Assembly: GCF_015690345.1 (NCBI RefSeq)
Contig: NZ_JADPUN010000251.1
Location: 1 to 41,135, forward strand
From: Plantactinospora alkalitolerans
GTDB lineage: Bacteria; Actinomycetota; Actinomycetes; Mycobacteriales; Micromonosporaceae
DNA: 41,135 bases
Direction of reading: 5' to 3'
Shown: piece by piece, positions 15,896 to 23,746 of the stretch
How positions within the stretch are numbered: position 1 is the stretch's first letter
How the letters are laid out: the number at the start of each line of letters is the position of its first letter
Notes under the pieces: model-generated
Database searches by the model: none
Seen by the model: only the letters and a program-made list of their open reading frames with translations
Told to the model about the DNA's origin: nothing
Program-made: the position numbers and the translations under genes

Positions 15896-16663
15896 TCAGG
15901 AGGCTTCGGGGACCAGTCGTGCTGCCAGTCCGTCGACGATGCGGGAGTGTACGAACGCCGCCTGCCGCACCACGGCGAAATGGTCACCGGGCAGGACATG
16001 CAGGGTGAACGCGCAACTCGTCTGGGCCCGCCAGGCCGCCACCCCTTCCCGGCCGGCCCGGCGGTCCGCGGTGGCCGCGAACGCGGTCACCGGCACGTCC
16101 AGCGGGGGCTCCGGGGCGTACCGGTAGGTCTCGTTCACCGACAGGTCGGCCCGCAGCAGCGGCAGGATGGTGGCCAGCAGATCCGGGTCGTTCAGCACCG
16201 CCTCGGGGGTACCGCCCAGCCCGCGCATCTCCGCGACCAGCTCCTCGTCGCTGACGTCGTACAGCGGCGCCGAGGTGGCGGCCAGGTGCGGCGCGTGCCG
16301 CCCGGCCACGAACAGGTGCTCGGGCGCCGGCCAACCCCGCCTGCGGATCTCCCGCACCAACTCGAAGGCGAGCAGCGCGCCCATGCTGTGCCCGAACACC
16401 GCGAACGGCTCGTCGAACACCGGCGCGAGCGCCTCCACCAGGTCGGCCGTCAGCGCCTCGGCGTCCCGGTACGGCTCGTCCCAGCTCCGGCCCTCCCGAC
16501 CGGGTGGCTGCGCCAGCACCGGCACCACCGTGGAGGCGAGCCCCTGCGACCAGGCCCGGTAGACGGAGGCGCCGGCGCCGGCGTGCGGCAGGCAGACGAG
16601 CCGGACCGCGCCGGGGGGCCTGGTGCCGGTGCCGAACGGCAACCAGGGTGTCCGCGCGGTCAC
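15896..16663 (-). CDS. Type II thioesterase
   Basis: A 255-aa alpha/beta hydrolase of the external PKS/NRPS thioesterase family. The nucleophile Ser93 is in GHSMG, the acidic residue is in the ATADRRAG region, and the catalytic His is in GDHF near residue 227; LVCLPHAGAG (22-31) supplies the oxyanion loop. Such enzymes remove wrong or stalled acyl groups from carrier proteins, so it would edit the PKS and free ACPs of this cluster. The GTG at 16663 overlaps the FkbH-like stop (GTGA). It is the last gene of the minus-strand extender-unit operon. Confidence 0.92.
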   Translation of the reverse strand: MTARTPWLPFGTGTRPPGAVRLVCLPHAGAGASVYRAWSQGLASTVVPVLAQPPGREGRSWDEPYRDAEALTADLVEALAPVFDEPFAVFGHSMGALLAFELVREIRRRGWPAPEHLFVAGRHAPHLAATSAPLYDVSDEELVAEMRGLGGTPEAVLNDPDLLATILPLLRADLSVNETYRYAPEPPLDVPVTAFAATADRRAGREGVAAWRAQTSCAFTLHVLPGDHFAVVRQAAFVHSRIVDGLAARLVPEAS

Positions 16664-17754
16664 GGCGTCGCCGTCCGGATCGGATCGGTAACCAGGCGAA
16701 CGTAGGAGGCTTCCGGAAGCTCCAGGTCGGCATCCCGTTCCAACACCACCCGGTCCCCGTCGCGGGCGATCTCCCGGAATCCGGCGAAGGCGTACGTGAC
16801 CTGCATCATTCGGTTGCGACCGGTCTCCACGAAGTCGGCGCGCAGGGTCGCGCCGTCATCTCGGGCCAGCCGCGTGACGTGGTTGAGGAGCACCATGCCC
16901 ACTCCGCGGGACACCACCCGGCAGGACATCAGCAACAGCCGCAGGTCCCAGTGCAGATCGCCCTTCTCGACCAGCGCGAGGCCGATGGTGCCGTAACTGC
17001 CGAACGTGTCGGTGAGCGAGGCGACCAGCAACAGGTGGTCGTCGCGGACCCGGATCGCGTCGAGTTCGTCGTACGAGTACGTGCGACCGGTCGAGTTGAG
17101 CTGGTTGGTACGTAGCGTCAGTTCCTCGGCCCGCTGCAGGTGCTCCCGCTCGGCGTGGACAATCGTGAACACCATGTCGAGGCTGCGAAGAAAGTCCTCA
17201 TTGGTGCCGGCGAACTCCCGCTCGGCCTCGGCGCGAACGCTCTGCGTCCGGTACATCTCCCGACGGTTGCGCGACTCCTCCGTGACGAACCGCGGCTCGA
17301 ACTCCGGCCACCGGATCGCGTCGGCGAGGTCGACGACGTCGACGCGGAGCACCTCCGGTACGGCGTACGCCACCTCGGCCAACTCGAACGGTTGGTCGTC
17401 GACGAACGCGATGGCGTCCAGACCGATGTTGAGCGACGCGGCGATCCGCTGGATCGACTCCGACTTTGGCTGCCAGCCGATCTCGGGGTGCAGGAACAGG
17501 TCCGTCAGGCCCAGCTCCGTGAGCCGTTGCCAGGCCGCTGCCCGGTCGTTCTTGCTGGCGATCGAGTGCAGGATGCCGACCGAGTCGAGGTGACGGATCA
17601 CCTCCACCACCTCGGGCCGGACGTCGCATGCGTCGCCCTCCAGCAGGACGCCGTTCCACAGGGTGTTGTCGAGATCCCAGACCACACACTTGACCCGGCC
17701 ACGTCGGTGCGCATCCGGCACCTCGGGGCCGCGCACCGCACTATCCGTAGTCAT
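16660..17754 (-). CDS. FkbH-like HAD-superfamily glyceryl-ACP synthase
   Basis: A 364-aa protein of usual FkbH length. The HAD motif I is DLDNT (27-31) in VVWDLDNTLWNG; SKND, GWQPKSESI and FVDDQPFE give the remaining HAD blocks. A GNAT-like C-terminal half follows (from about 180, including the YGTIGLALVEKG and SCRVVSRGVG segments). The family takes 1,3-bisphosphoglycerate, removes phosphate and loads a glyceryl group on a dedicated ACP. Together with the next three genes upstream this makes an oxygenated C3 extender unit. The ATG overlaps the acyl-CoA dehydrogenase stop (ATGA). Confidence 0.93.
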   Translation of the reverse strand: MTTDSAVRGPEVPDAHRRGRVKCVVWDLDNTLWNGVLLEGDACDVRPEVVEVIRHLDSVGILHSIASKNDRAAAWQRLTELGLTDLFLHPEIGWQPKSESIQRIAASLNIGLDAIAFVDDQPFELAEVAYAVPEVLRVDVVDLADAIRWPEFEPRFVTEESRNRREMYRTQSVRAEAEREFAGTNEDFLRSLDMVFTIVHAEREHLQRAEELTLRTNQLNSTGRTYSYDELDAIRVRDDHLLLVASLTDTFGSYGTIGLALVEKGDLHWDLRLLLMSCRVVSRGVGMVLLNHVTRLARDDGATLRADFVETGRNRMMQVTYAFAGFREIARDGDRVVLERDADLELPEASYVRLVTDPIRTATP

Positions 17755-18914
17755 CTCACAACCCTCCGGAACACCTCGTCGGCAATGGTGATCTGCTGGA
17801 TTTCCGTGCTGCCCTCGATGATTTCCATGACCTTCGCGTCTCGGTAGAAGCGGGCGACGGGGGCGTCCTCGGCGCAGCCCGCCGCACCGTGGATCTGCAC
17901 CGCGGCACTGGCATGCCGGGCGGCCGCCTGAGAGGCGAAGTACTTGGCGATGAACGTGGCCATGAGACTGTCGGCAGCGCCGGCGTCCTTCAGCCGGCCG
18001 GCCCGGTCACAGAGCGCGCGGGCCGCGTACAGGTCGGTCACCATGTCGGTCAACCTGGCCCGGATCAACTGGAGGTCACGCAGCGGTCCACCACCGACCC
18101 GGCGGCTGGTGGTGTATTCGGCACAGGCATCGACGCAGGCCTGGACGATGCCGACGGACCCGGCCGCGACGCTGTACCGGCCGAGATCGAGCACGCCGGT
18201 CATCACCATGCCGGCGGCGAACCCGTCCGGCCCGAGCAGCGCGTCCGGGCCGGCCACGGCGTCCCGCAGACGGACCTCGGCGAGCATGCTGCTGCGCGTG
18301 CCGAGCATTCCGTCGATCGGCACCACCTCGACGCCAGGAGCGTCCCTGGGCACCAGAAACGCGGCGACACCCCGCTCGGTGCGGGCCAGGACGAGGAACA
18401 GGTCGGCCCGCTGTCCGTTCGTGATCCATCTCTTGATGCCGGTGAGCACCCAGTCGGAGCCCCGGCGTCGCGCGCTCGTCGAGATCTGGGTGGCGTCGCT
18501 GCCGACCTCCGGTTCGGTGAGGCAGAACGCGCCGAGGACCGAGCCGGAGGCCAGCCCGGTCAACCACCGCGTCCGCTGTCCGGTGTCACCCCAGCGCTGC
18601 ACCGCCCAGGCGACCATGGTGTGGACGGTGAGCAGGCTGCGCAGGGAGGAGCAGCCCCGTCCGACCTCCTCGTGGACCGCGCCGAGCGTGAGCAGGTCAA
18701 TGCCCTGCCCACCAGCCTCGACCGGCAGAAACGGGGCCCACAGACCGGCCGCCGACACGGACGCGAGCAGATCCTCGGGGACCCGTCCGGCCCGTTCGTA
18801 CTCGGCCACCCGGGGTACGACCTCGCGATCGACGAACCGGGCCGCCGAGGCGCGGTCGACCGGGGCCGACGGGTCGGCGGTCGCCGTTGCCGCGATGGCC
18901 GGCACCGGCCTCAT
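17751..18914 (-). CDS. Acyl-CoA dehydrogenase-type oxidase of the hydroxymalonyl-ACP pathway (FkbI-like)
   Basis: A 387-aa flavin enzyme with the acyl-CoA dehydrogenase fold: an N-terminal helical domain, the middle beta domain with FCLTEPEVGSDATQI and WVLTGIKRWITNG, and a C-terminal helical domain ending in YRDAKVMEIIEGSTEIQ. In the FkbI/ZmaE pathway this enzyme completes oxidation of the glyceryl-derived ACP-bound unit to hydroxymalonyl-ACP. It sits between the FkbJ-like ACP and the FkbH-like gene with four-base overlaps on both sides, the classical arrangement. Confidence 0.93.
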   Translation of the reverse strand: MRPVPAIAATATADPSAPVDRASAARFVDREVVPRVAEYERAGRVPEDLLASVSAAGLWAPFLPVEAGGQGIDLLTLGAVHEEVGRGCSSLRSLLTVHTMVAWAVQRWGDTGQRTRWLTGLASGSVLGAFCLTEPEVGSDATQISTSARRRGSDWVLTGIKRWITNGQRADLFLVLARTERGVAAFLVPRDAPGVEVVPIDGMLGTRSSMLAEVRLRDAVAGPDALLGPDGFAAGMVMTGVLDLGRYSVAAGSVGIVQACVDACAEYTTSRRVGGGPLRDLQLIRARLTDMVTDLYAARALCDRAGRLKDAGAADSLMATFIAKYFASQAAARHASAAVQIHGAAGCAEDAPVARFYRDAKVMEIIEGSTEIQQITIADEVFRRVVR

Positions 18915-19207
18915 CCGGAGACGGCGACCGGGGCGGCCTCGGCCGGAGAACCACCGGAGCGCATGCGCTCGAACAGGGAGACCATCCGGTCGACGGAACG
19001 GAAGTTGTCGATCTGCAACTCCTGGTTCGGGATCGTGGCCCCGAACACCTTCTCCAGGAACACCACGAGTTCCATGGCGAACAGGGAGTTGACGTAGCCG
19101 AGCGCGAAGATGTCGTCGTGGTCGGCGATCTCCTGCTGTGGGTACCGGCCGGCGATGAACTCACGGACCTGCGTCCGGATCTCGGTGAGCGTGAGCTCGG
19201 ATGACAT
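18911..19207 (-). CDS. Dedicated acyl carrier protein for the hydroxymalonyl/methoxymalonyl unit (FkbJ-like)
   Basis: A 98-aa carrier protein. The attachment site is GYVNSLFAMEL, with Ser in NSL; this NSLFAM sequence is characteristic of FkbJ-type ACPs and differs from DSL of module ACPs. It carries the glyceryl, hydroxyacyl and finally malonyl-level unit. The ATG at 19207 has an AAGGCGG-type site upstream; the longer in-frame extension upstream is antisense to no feature and looks non-coding. It starts 11 bases after the dehydrogenase gene and overlaps the next gene by four. Confidence 0.92.
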   Translation of the reverse strand: MSSELTLTEIRTQVREFIAGRYPQQEIADHDDIFALGYVNSLFAMELVVFLEKVFGATIPNQELQIDNFRSVDRMVSLFERMRSGGSPAEAAPVAVSG

Positions 19208-19218
19208 TGACGACCGCC

Positions 19219-20088
19219 TTATCTGGCCGGGAGCACCCGTCCGTACTCGTCGTAGCTGTAGAAGCCCTTGCCCGTCTTGCGACCGTGCAGCCCCGCGTCG
19301 GTCATGTGCTTGAGCAGCGGGCAGGGCCGGTACTTGCTGTCGGCGTAGCTTTGGTAGAGCACCTCTACGCTGTAGAGAATGGTGTCGACCCCGATCAGGT
19401 CGGCCGTCTCCAGCGGGCCCATCGGGTGGCCGAAACACTCCCGGAAGACCTCGTCGACGGTCGGCGCGTCGGCCACCCCCTCGTGCACCAGGCAGGCCGC
19501 CTCATTCACGGTGAGCATGAGCACCCGGTTGGAGACGAAGCCGGCGGAGTCCTTGACCTCGATCGCCTTCTTGCCGATCGCGCCGAGTACCTCGCGGATG
19601 CGGTGCATCGTCTCCGGCGAAGTGTGGTGTCCGGGGATGAGTTCCACCGCGGACTTCATCGGCACCGGGTTCATGAAGTGCACCCCGACGACCCGGTCCG
19701 GCCGCCGGGTGACCGACGCGATCCGGGTGATCGGGATGGCGGAGGTATTCGCGACGAAGATCGTCCGGGGCGGACACACCCGGTCGAGCGATCCGTACAG
19801 CTGCTGCTTGAGGTCCCAGTTCTCGGTGATGTTCTCGATCACCACGTCGGCCTCGGCGAGCGCGTCCACCTCGACGTCCACCGTGATCGCGGCCATCATC
19901 GCGGCGACGTCGACGGCCGGTCCACCGACGAGTCGGCTCAACCGTCCGTTGCGCTCGATCTGCGTCAGGGCCTTCTCCAGGGACGCCTTGTCGACATCGA
20001 CAAGGACCACCTGGTGCCCGGTCTGGGCGAAGTTCTGGGCGACGCCCACGCCCATCACCCCGGCGCCCACCACTCCCACGACGGTCAC
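19219..20088 (-). CDS. 3-hydroxyacyl-CoA dehydrogenase-like enzyme (FkbK-like)
   Basis: A 289-aa NAD-dependent dehydrogenase. The Rossmann motif GAGVMG is at about 8-13, IENITENWDLK and NTSAIPITRIA are typical of the family, the catalytic His lies in GVHFMNPVP, and the C-terminal helical domain ends in GRKTGKGFYSYDE. It oxidises the glyceryl-ACP hydroxyl in the FkbH-K/ZmaG-type pathway. The GTG at 20088 is preceded by GGGGGAG six bases upstream. First gene of the five-gene minus-strand operon ending with the type II thioesterase. No O-methyltransferase (FkbG) accompanies it. Confidence 0.93.
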   Translation of the reverse strand: MTVVGVVGAGVMGVGVAQNFAQTGHQVVLVDVDKASLEKALTQIERNGRLSRLVGGPAVDVAAMMAAITVDVEVDALAEADVVIENITENWDLKQQLYGSLDRVCPPRTIFVANTSAIPITRIASVTRRPDRVVGVHFMNPVPMKSAVELIPGHHTSPETMHRIREVLGAIGKKAIEVKDSAGFVSNRVLMLTVNEAACLVHEGVADAPTVDEVFRECFGHPMGPLETADLIGVDTILYSVEVLYQSYADSKYRPCPLLKHMTDAGLHGRKTGKGFYSYDEYGRVLPAR

Positions 20089-20606
20089 GACTGGCTCCCC
20101 CTAGAAGCGGCTGAGAATGGGCTGGACAGTGCGGAACCCTTGCGGGCAGGCGCGATGAGGTGGCGCCCGACCGGGCGGTAACCAGCCGGCGGGCCGGGAA
20201 GCCCGACCCGGGTGACGGCGGCGGTCGGGGACCGCCCCCGAGAACGAGACCCCCACTATGGACGATCGTCGCGACCGTCACAACCGGCGGAGCGGCCACG
20301 GCCGATCGGCCTAGTCCGGTTGGCCAATTGCTTGCGTGACCTGCTCCGGGCAACACTGCCGCAAGTGATGGGAGCGTGCCCACGCCGTCGGCAGGGAACG
20401 AGCCGGTTCCTCTGCCGAGGGCTCGGACAACCGCCATTCGACCGGTCGAACTGTGGTTACCTCCACAGTCTGGCCATCCCCCTTGACAACACCCGTATCC
20501 AGACGAACCACACCGGCACATCCGCTCGGTGGATCCACCCGCCAGCCAGCGACCAGCAGCGATGCGCGAGCCACCGCCTCGGTGTGGTCCGATCGAGGAG
20601 TTGAAT
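20089..20606. promoter_or_regulatory. Divergent intergenic region between the FkbK-like gene and a LuxR-type regulator
   Basis: 518 bases with no supported gene. A perfect TTGACA is present on the plus strand at 20483-20488, but no good -10 lies at the right distance. A 20-base dyad is at 20450-20469. The regulator's ribosome site GAGGAG is at 20595-20600. No clear minus-strand promoter was found. Confidence 0.45.
20450..20469. promoter_or_regulatory. Perfect dyad, candidate operator
   Basis: ACTGTGG and CCACAGT form a perfect 7-base inverted repeat with a 6-base centre. It lies 13 bases upstream of a consensus -35 hexamer in the divergent region, where a dimeric regulator such as the adjacent LuxR-type protein could bind. 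Function is inferred from position only. Confidence 0.4.
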
Positions 20607-21689
20607 GTGACTCGTTCCATGTCTCTGGCCGTCGACACCGGCGGATCCGAGCCCGTCGACCACACCGCGTCCACTCAGGACGAGTGGCGTACGCAGCCGG
20701 CACCGCACCCCACCGACCTCGAACTCGGCGACACCGCGGCCGCCGTGTACGCGCACGCGCTGCACAGCGGCCAGATCGGTGGTGCGGAACAGGCACCAGT
20801 GCTCAACATGACCCGCGAGGACCTGCGCGCGGTGATCGACCAGCTCGTCGACCTGCGCCTGCTCCGACCGGTCGGAGGCGACCCCGACCGGTTCGCCCCG
20901 CTGAATCCCGAGATCGCGGCGGCATCGCTCATCTCGCCGCTGGAAGCCGAGATCCACCAGAGGCAGACCCTGATCACCAGCATCCGAGCCCAGATGGAAC
21001 CGTTGCGTCCGCAGTTCGAAGAGCGGCTACGGCGGCGCACCGAGCCACCGTCGACGGTACGGACGCTGCAGGACACCGCAGAGGTCCTGGGCTCGCTGCA
21101 CGTCGCCGTCGACCGGTGCCGCGAGGAGGTGTCGTCGGTACGCCCGCGCCGGACCAGATGGGACGACAGCCTCGACGCCGAGCTGGCCCGGGACATCTCC
21201 GTGCTGCGCCGGGGTATCCGACTGCGCGTGCTCTACCAGCACGCCGCCCGGGCCGACCTGGCCACCCGGGCGTACATCCGGAAGATCACCGCGGCCGGCG
21301 CCGAGGTGCGTACCACCGATCAGGCGCCACGGCCATTCGTCGTGTTCGACAACGAGATCGCGATCGTGCCGGATGCCGAGGGAGCGTTGGAGATCAGGAG
21401 CAGCCCGCTCGCCCGGGTCCTCTGCGACGTCTTCGAGAGCCTGTGGCGCGCCGCACTGCCGCACCGCCCCGACGAGGCCGGCTACCAGGACGCCGCCGGG
21501 GAGATGCAGAAGACCATCGCGCGGCTGCTCGCCGAAGGACTGACCGACGAGGCGGTCGCCCGCCGGCTGGGTATCTCGCCACGGTCCTGCCGCCGGCACA
21601 TCGCCGCCCTGCTGAAGCAGCTCAACTCGGTGAGCCGGTTCCAGGCGGGCATGCTCGCCGCCAAAGCCGGAATAATTCCGCATGACTGA
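20607..21689 (+). CDS. LuxR-type regulator with large N-terminal domain
   Basis: A 360-aa protein. The C-terminal 60 residues form a LuxR helix-turn-helix (IARLLAEGLTDEAVARRLG, then SPRSCRRHIAALLKQLN). The N-terminal part begins with a winged-helix-like region (DTAAAVYAHALHSGQIGG, LRAVIDQLVDLRLLRPVGG), followed by a coiled-coil-like helix and a domain with RPFVVFDNEIAIVPD. This layout resembles TrmB-like/LuxR regulators found in actinomycete clusters. GTG at 20607 is six bases after GAGGAG; an ATG at 20619 is the alternative start. It faces the PKS side and converges with the acyl ligase gene, so a pathway-specific role is likely. Confidence 0.85.
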   Translation: MTRSMSLAVDTGGSEPVDHTASTQDEWRTQPAPHPTDLELGDTAAAVYAHALHSGQIGGAEQAPVLNMTREDLRAVIDQLVDLRLLRPVGGDPDRFAPLNPEIAAASLISPLEAEIHQRQTLITSIRAQMEPLRPQFEERLRRRTEPPSTVRTLQDTAEVLGSLHVAVDRCREEVSSVRPRRTRWDDSLDAELARDISVLRRGIRLRVLYQHAARADLATRAYIRKITAAGAEVRTTDQAPRPFVVFDNEIAIVPDAEGALEIRSSPLARVLCDVFESLWRAALPHRPDEAGYQDAAGEMQKTIARLLAEGLTDEAVARRLGISPRSCRRHIAALLKQLNSVSRFQAGMLAAKAGIIPHD

Positions 21690-21734
21690 GGACCGGCCGG
21701 GTGCCGGCTGGCCACTGCCCTGGACCGGCCGCCG

Positions 21735-23264
21735 TCACCGGGTGAGCCGACCCGCGAGTGCCACCCGGTCGGGCTTGCCGTTGGCGGTGAGCGGGATCGC
21801 CGGAAGCACCCGGCAGTCGGTGGGCACCTTCGCCGCCTCCAGCCGGATCGCGAGTTCGCGGAGCACCTGCGCGGGGGTGAGGTCGGTGGCGACGAACAGG
21901 ACGATGTCTCGGCCGGCCGCCGGCGGCAGCAGGGCCGCGCCCGTGACACCGGGGATGTCCTGGGCGGCCGCCTCGATCTCCACTCCGCTCGCGCGTACCC
22001 CGTTCCGCTTGAAGATCTCGTCCCGGCGGCCCACGAACACCAGCTCACCGTCCGGGTGAAGATAGCCGTAGTCGCCGGTGTGCAGCCGGACCTCCCCCGT
22101 CTCGGGCGAGCGCCGGAAGGTCCGGTCGGTCAGCTCGGGCGCCCGCCAGTAGCCCGCCATCACATGCCCGCCACGCACCACGATCTCACCGACGGTCATC
22201 GGCGGCACCGGGCGTTCCGCCTCGTCGACCACCAGGACCTCGGTGCCGGGCAGTGCCGGGCCCACGGAGTCCGGCCGCAGCAGGTCACCGTCCTCCGGCT
22301 CCCGCACCGTGATCCGCTTGCATTCCGTGGTGCCGTACATCAGGGCGATCGAGGCGCCGGGAAAGCGATCCAGCAGGAGGCGGACCGCCGGGGCGGGCAA
22401 CGCGGCACCGGTGTTGGTGAACAGTCTGACCCCGGTCGGGCGCGGGTCCCGCGCGGCCAGCGTGGTCAGCATGGTGGCCACCGACGGCACCAGCGGAACC
22501 ACCGTCGCACCGGCCGCACGCACGCTGGCGAGCAGCCCGGCGTTCGGGGCGTCCGCGGCGAGGACCACCTCGGCACCGGCGAGCGCCCCGAGGAACACCT
22601 GGTAGAGACCATAGTCGAAGGAGAGCGGGAGCCGGCAGAAGATCACGTCGTCGGGCCGGTAACGAAGCACCCGGGCGATCGCGGCGGCAGCGAAGACCAC
22701 CGCGCGGTGCGGGCAGACGACCGCTTTCGGCGTCGCGGTCGTTCCGGAGGTGTACAGCAGCAGCGCGACGTCCTGACCGATCACTCCGGTCGTCGAACGG
22801 TCGAGGTCGTGACCGGTGGCGGCGGCGAGCACGTCCGACAGGGCGACCGCGCCCGCCACGCCCGACAGGTCCATCTCGTGCTCGTCGAGCACGAGCAACG
22901 CCGGTTCGGCATCCGCGACCACGGCAGCAAGGTGGAACGGCTTCATCTGGACACTGATCGGCGCGAACGCGGCACCGACCCGGAACGTCGCGAACATCAG
23001 CGTGACGAGGTCCCGCTGTCGCCGGGTCCGCACCAGCACGCGGTCGCCCCGCCCGATGCCACGCCCACGCAGCCAGCTCGCCAGGCGACGGCTCGTCGCG
23101 TCGAGTTCGGCCCAGGTCCACACTCCCCCACCGTCACGCAGGGCCGGCCGGTCGGGAAAGCGCTCTGCCGCGTCGTCGAGCAATTCGTGTACGAGTTCGC
23201 CGAGGGGGGCGGCACCTTCGCCGAGGTGGCCGACACCGGAGTGGGCCAGGGTAGCGCCAGCCAT
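21735..23264 (-). CDS. AMP-dependent acyl-CoA/acyl-ACP ligase
   Basis: A 509-aa adenylate-forming enzyme. YTSGTTATPK (171-180) is the P-loop, with Thr-Ala in place of the common Gly-x. YGTTE, LHTGD, GRRDEIFKRNGVR and the C-terminal LTANGKPDR with the adenylation Lys complete the set. There is no attached carrier domain, so the acyl adenylate goes to CoA or a separate carrier. The gene is divergent to PKS1, whose first domain is an ACP with no loading enzyme of its own; this ligase is the obvious candidate to prime it. The ATG at 23264 follows GAGGTGA by six bases. The acid is not predictable by eye. Confidence 0.9.
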   Translation of the reverse strand: MAGATLAHSGVGHLGEGAAPLGELVHELLDDAAERFPDRPALRDGGGVWTWAELDATSRRLASWLRGRGIGRGDRVLVRTRRQRDLVTLMFATFRVGAAFAPISVQMKPFHLAAVVADAEPALLVLDEHEMDLSGVAGAVALSDVLAAATGHDLDRSTTGVIGQDVALLLYTSGTTATPKAVVCPHRAVVFAAAAIARVLRYRPDDVIFCRLPLSFDYGLYQVFLGALAGAEVVLAADAPNAGLLASVRAAGATVVPLVPSVATMLTTLAARDPRPTGVRLFTNTGAALPAPAVRLLLDRFPGASIALMYGTTECKRITVREPEDGDLLRPDSVGPALPGTEVLVVDEAERPVPPMTVGEIVVRGGHVMAGYWRAPELTDRTFRRSPETGEVRLHTGDYGYLHPDGELVFVGRRDEIFKRNGVRASGVEIEAAAQDIPGVTGAALLPPAAGRDIVLFVATDLTPAQVLRELAIRLEAAKVPTDCRVLPAIPLTANGKPDRVALAGRLTR

Positions 23265-23746
23265 TTTCTCACCTCAGGCTTTTCCAGGACCGTGATGGTT
23301 TTCGTCCAGCGGCCGCCGAATTGTTTGCCAACCCACACCGTCGGTCGTTTCGGGCGCCGTCCCACATCCGCCGGCGTTTTGCGCGGTCGGCCGTTGAGTT
23401 CGGCCCGGACACGACGCCGGGGGTTCATTCCCCACCCGGACCGCGACCCGGGGAGAATTCCACCGACCTGGATCTCGGCCAGCCACGAGCAACTTGCCGC
23501 CATCCTGACAGCGCCGTCGCCGGCAGTCCATCTACCGGTGCTGGCAGCATGTTGCTGTCCGCATCCTGCCAGCGCCATTCGGCACAGCACCCCCCGCGGG
23601 CGCTTGACACCCCTCGGTCCCTCGCATTGGGATTGACGCCGATCCGTTTTCACTTTTGACAATTCCGCCGCGACGCACTGGGCCGCGTCGCGCCAAGCGC
23701 GCGTCACATTCTGGGTCTGGGACCCTCCTCACGGCTTCGAGGTGCC
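23265..23746. promoter_or_regulatory. Divergent promoter region of the acyl ligase and PKS1
   Basis: 482 bases with no supported gene. On the plus strand TTGACA (23604-23609) is followed 18 bases later by TGGGAT (23628-23633), a weak promoter for PKS1; a second TTGACA at 23656-23661 lacks a -10. GCTGGCAG (23540-23547) and CTGCCAGC (23566-23573) form a perfect 8-base dyad. A 15-base near-direct repeat (CATCCTGACAGCGCC at 23501, one mismatch at 23562) overlaps it. These are candidate regulator sites. Confidence 0.45.
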
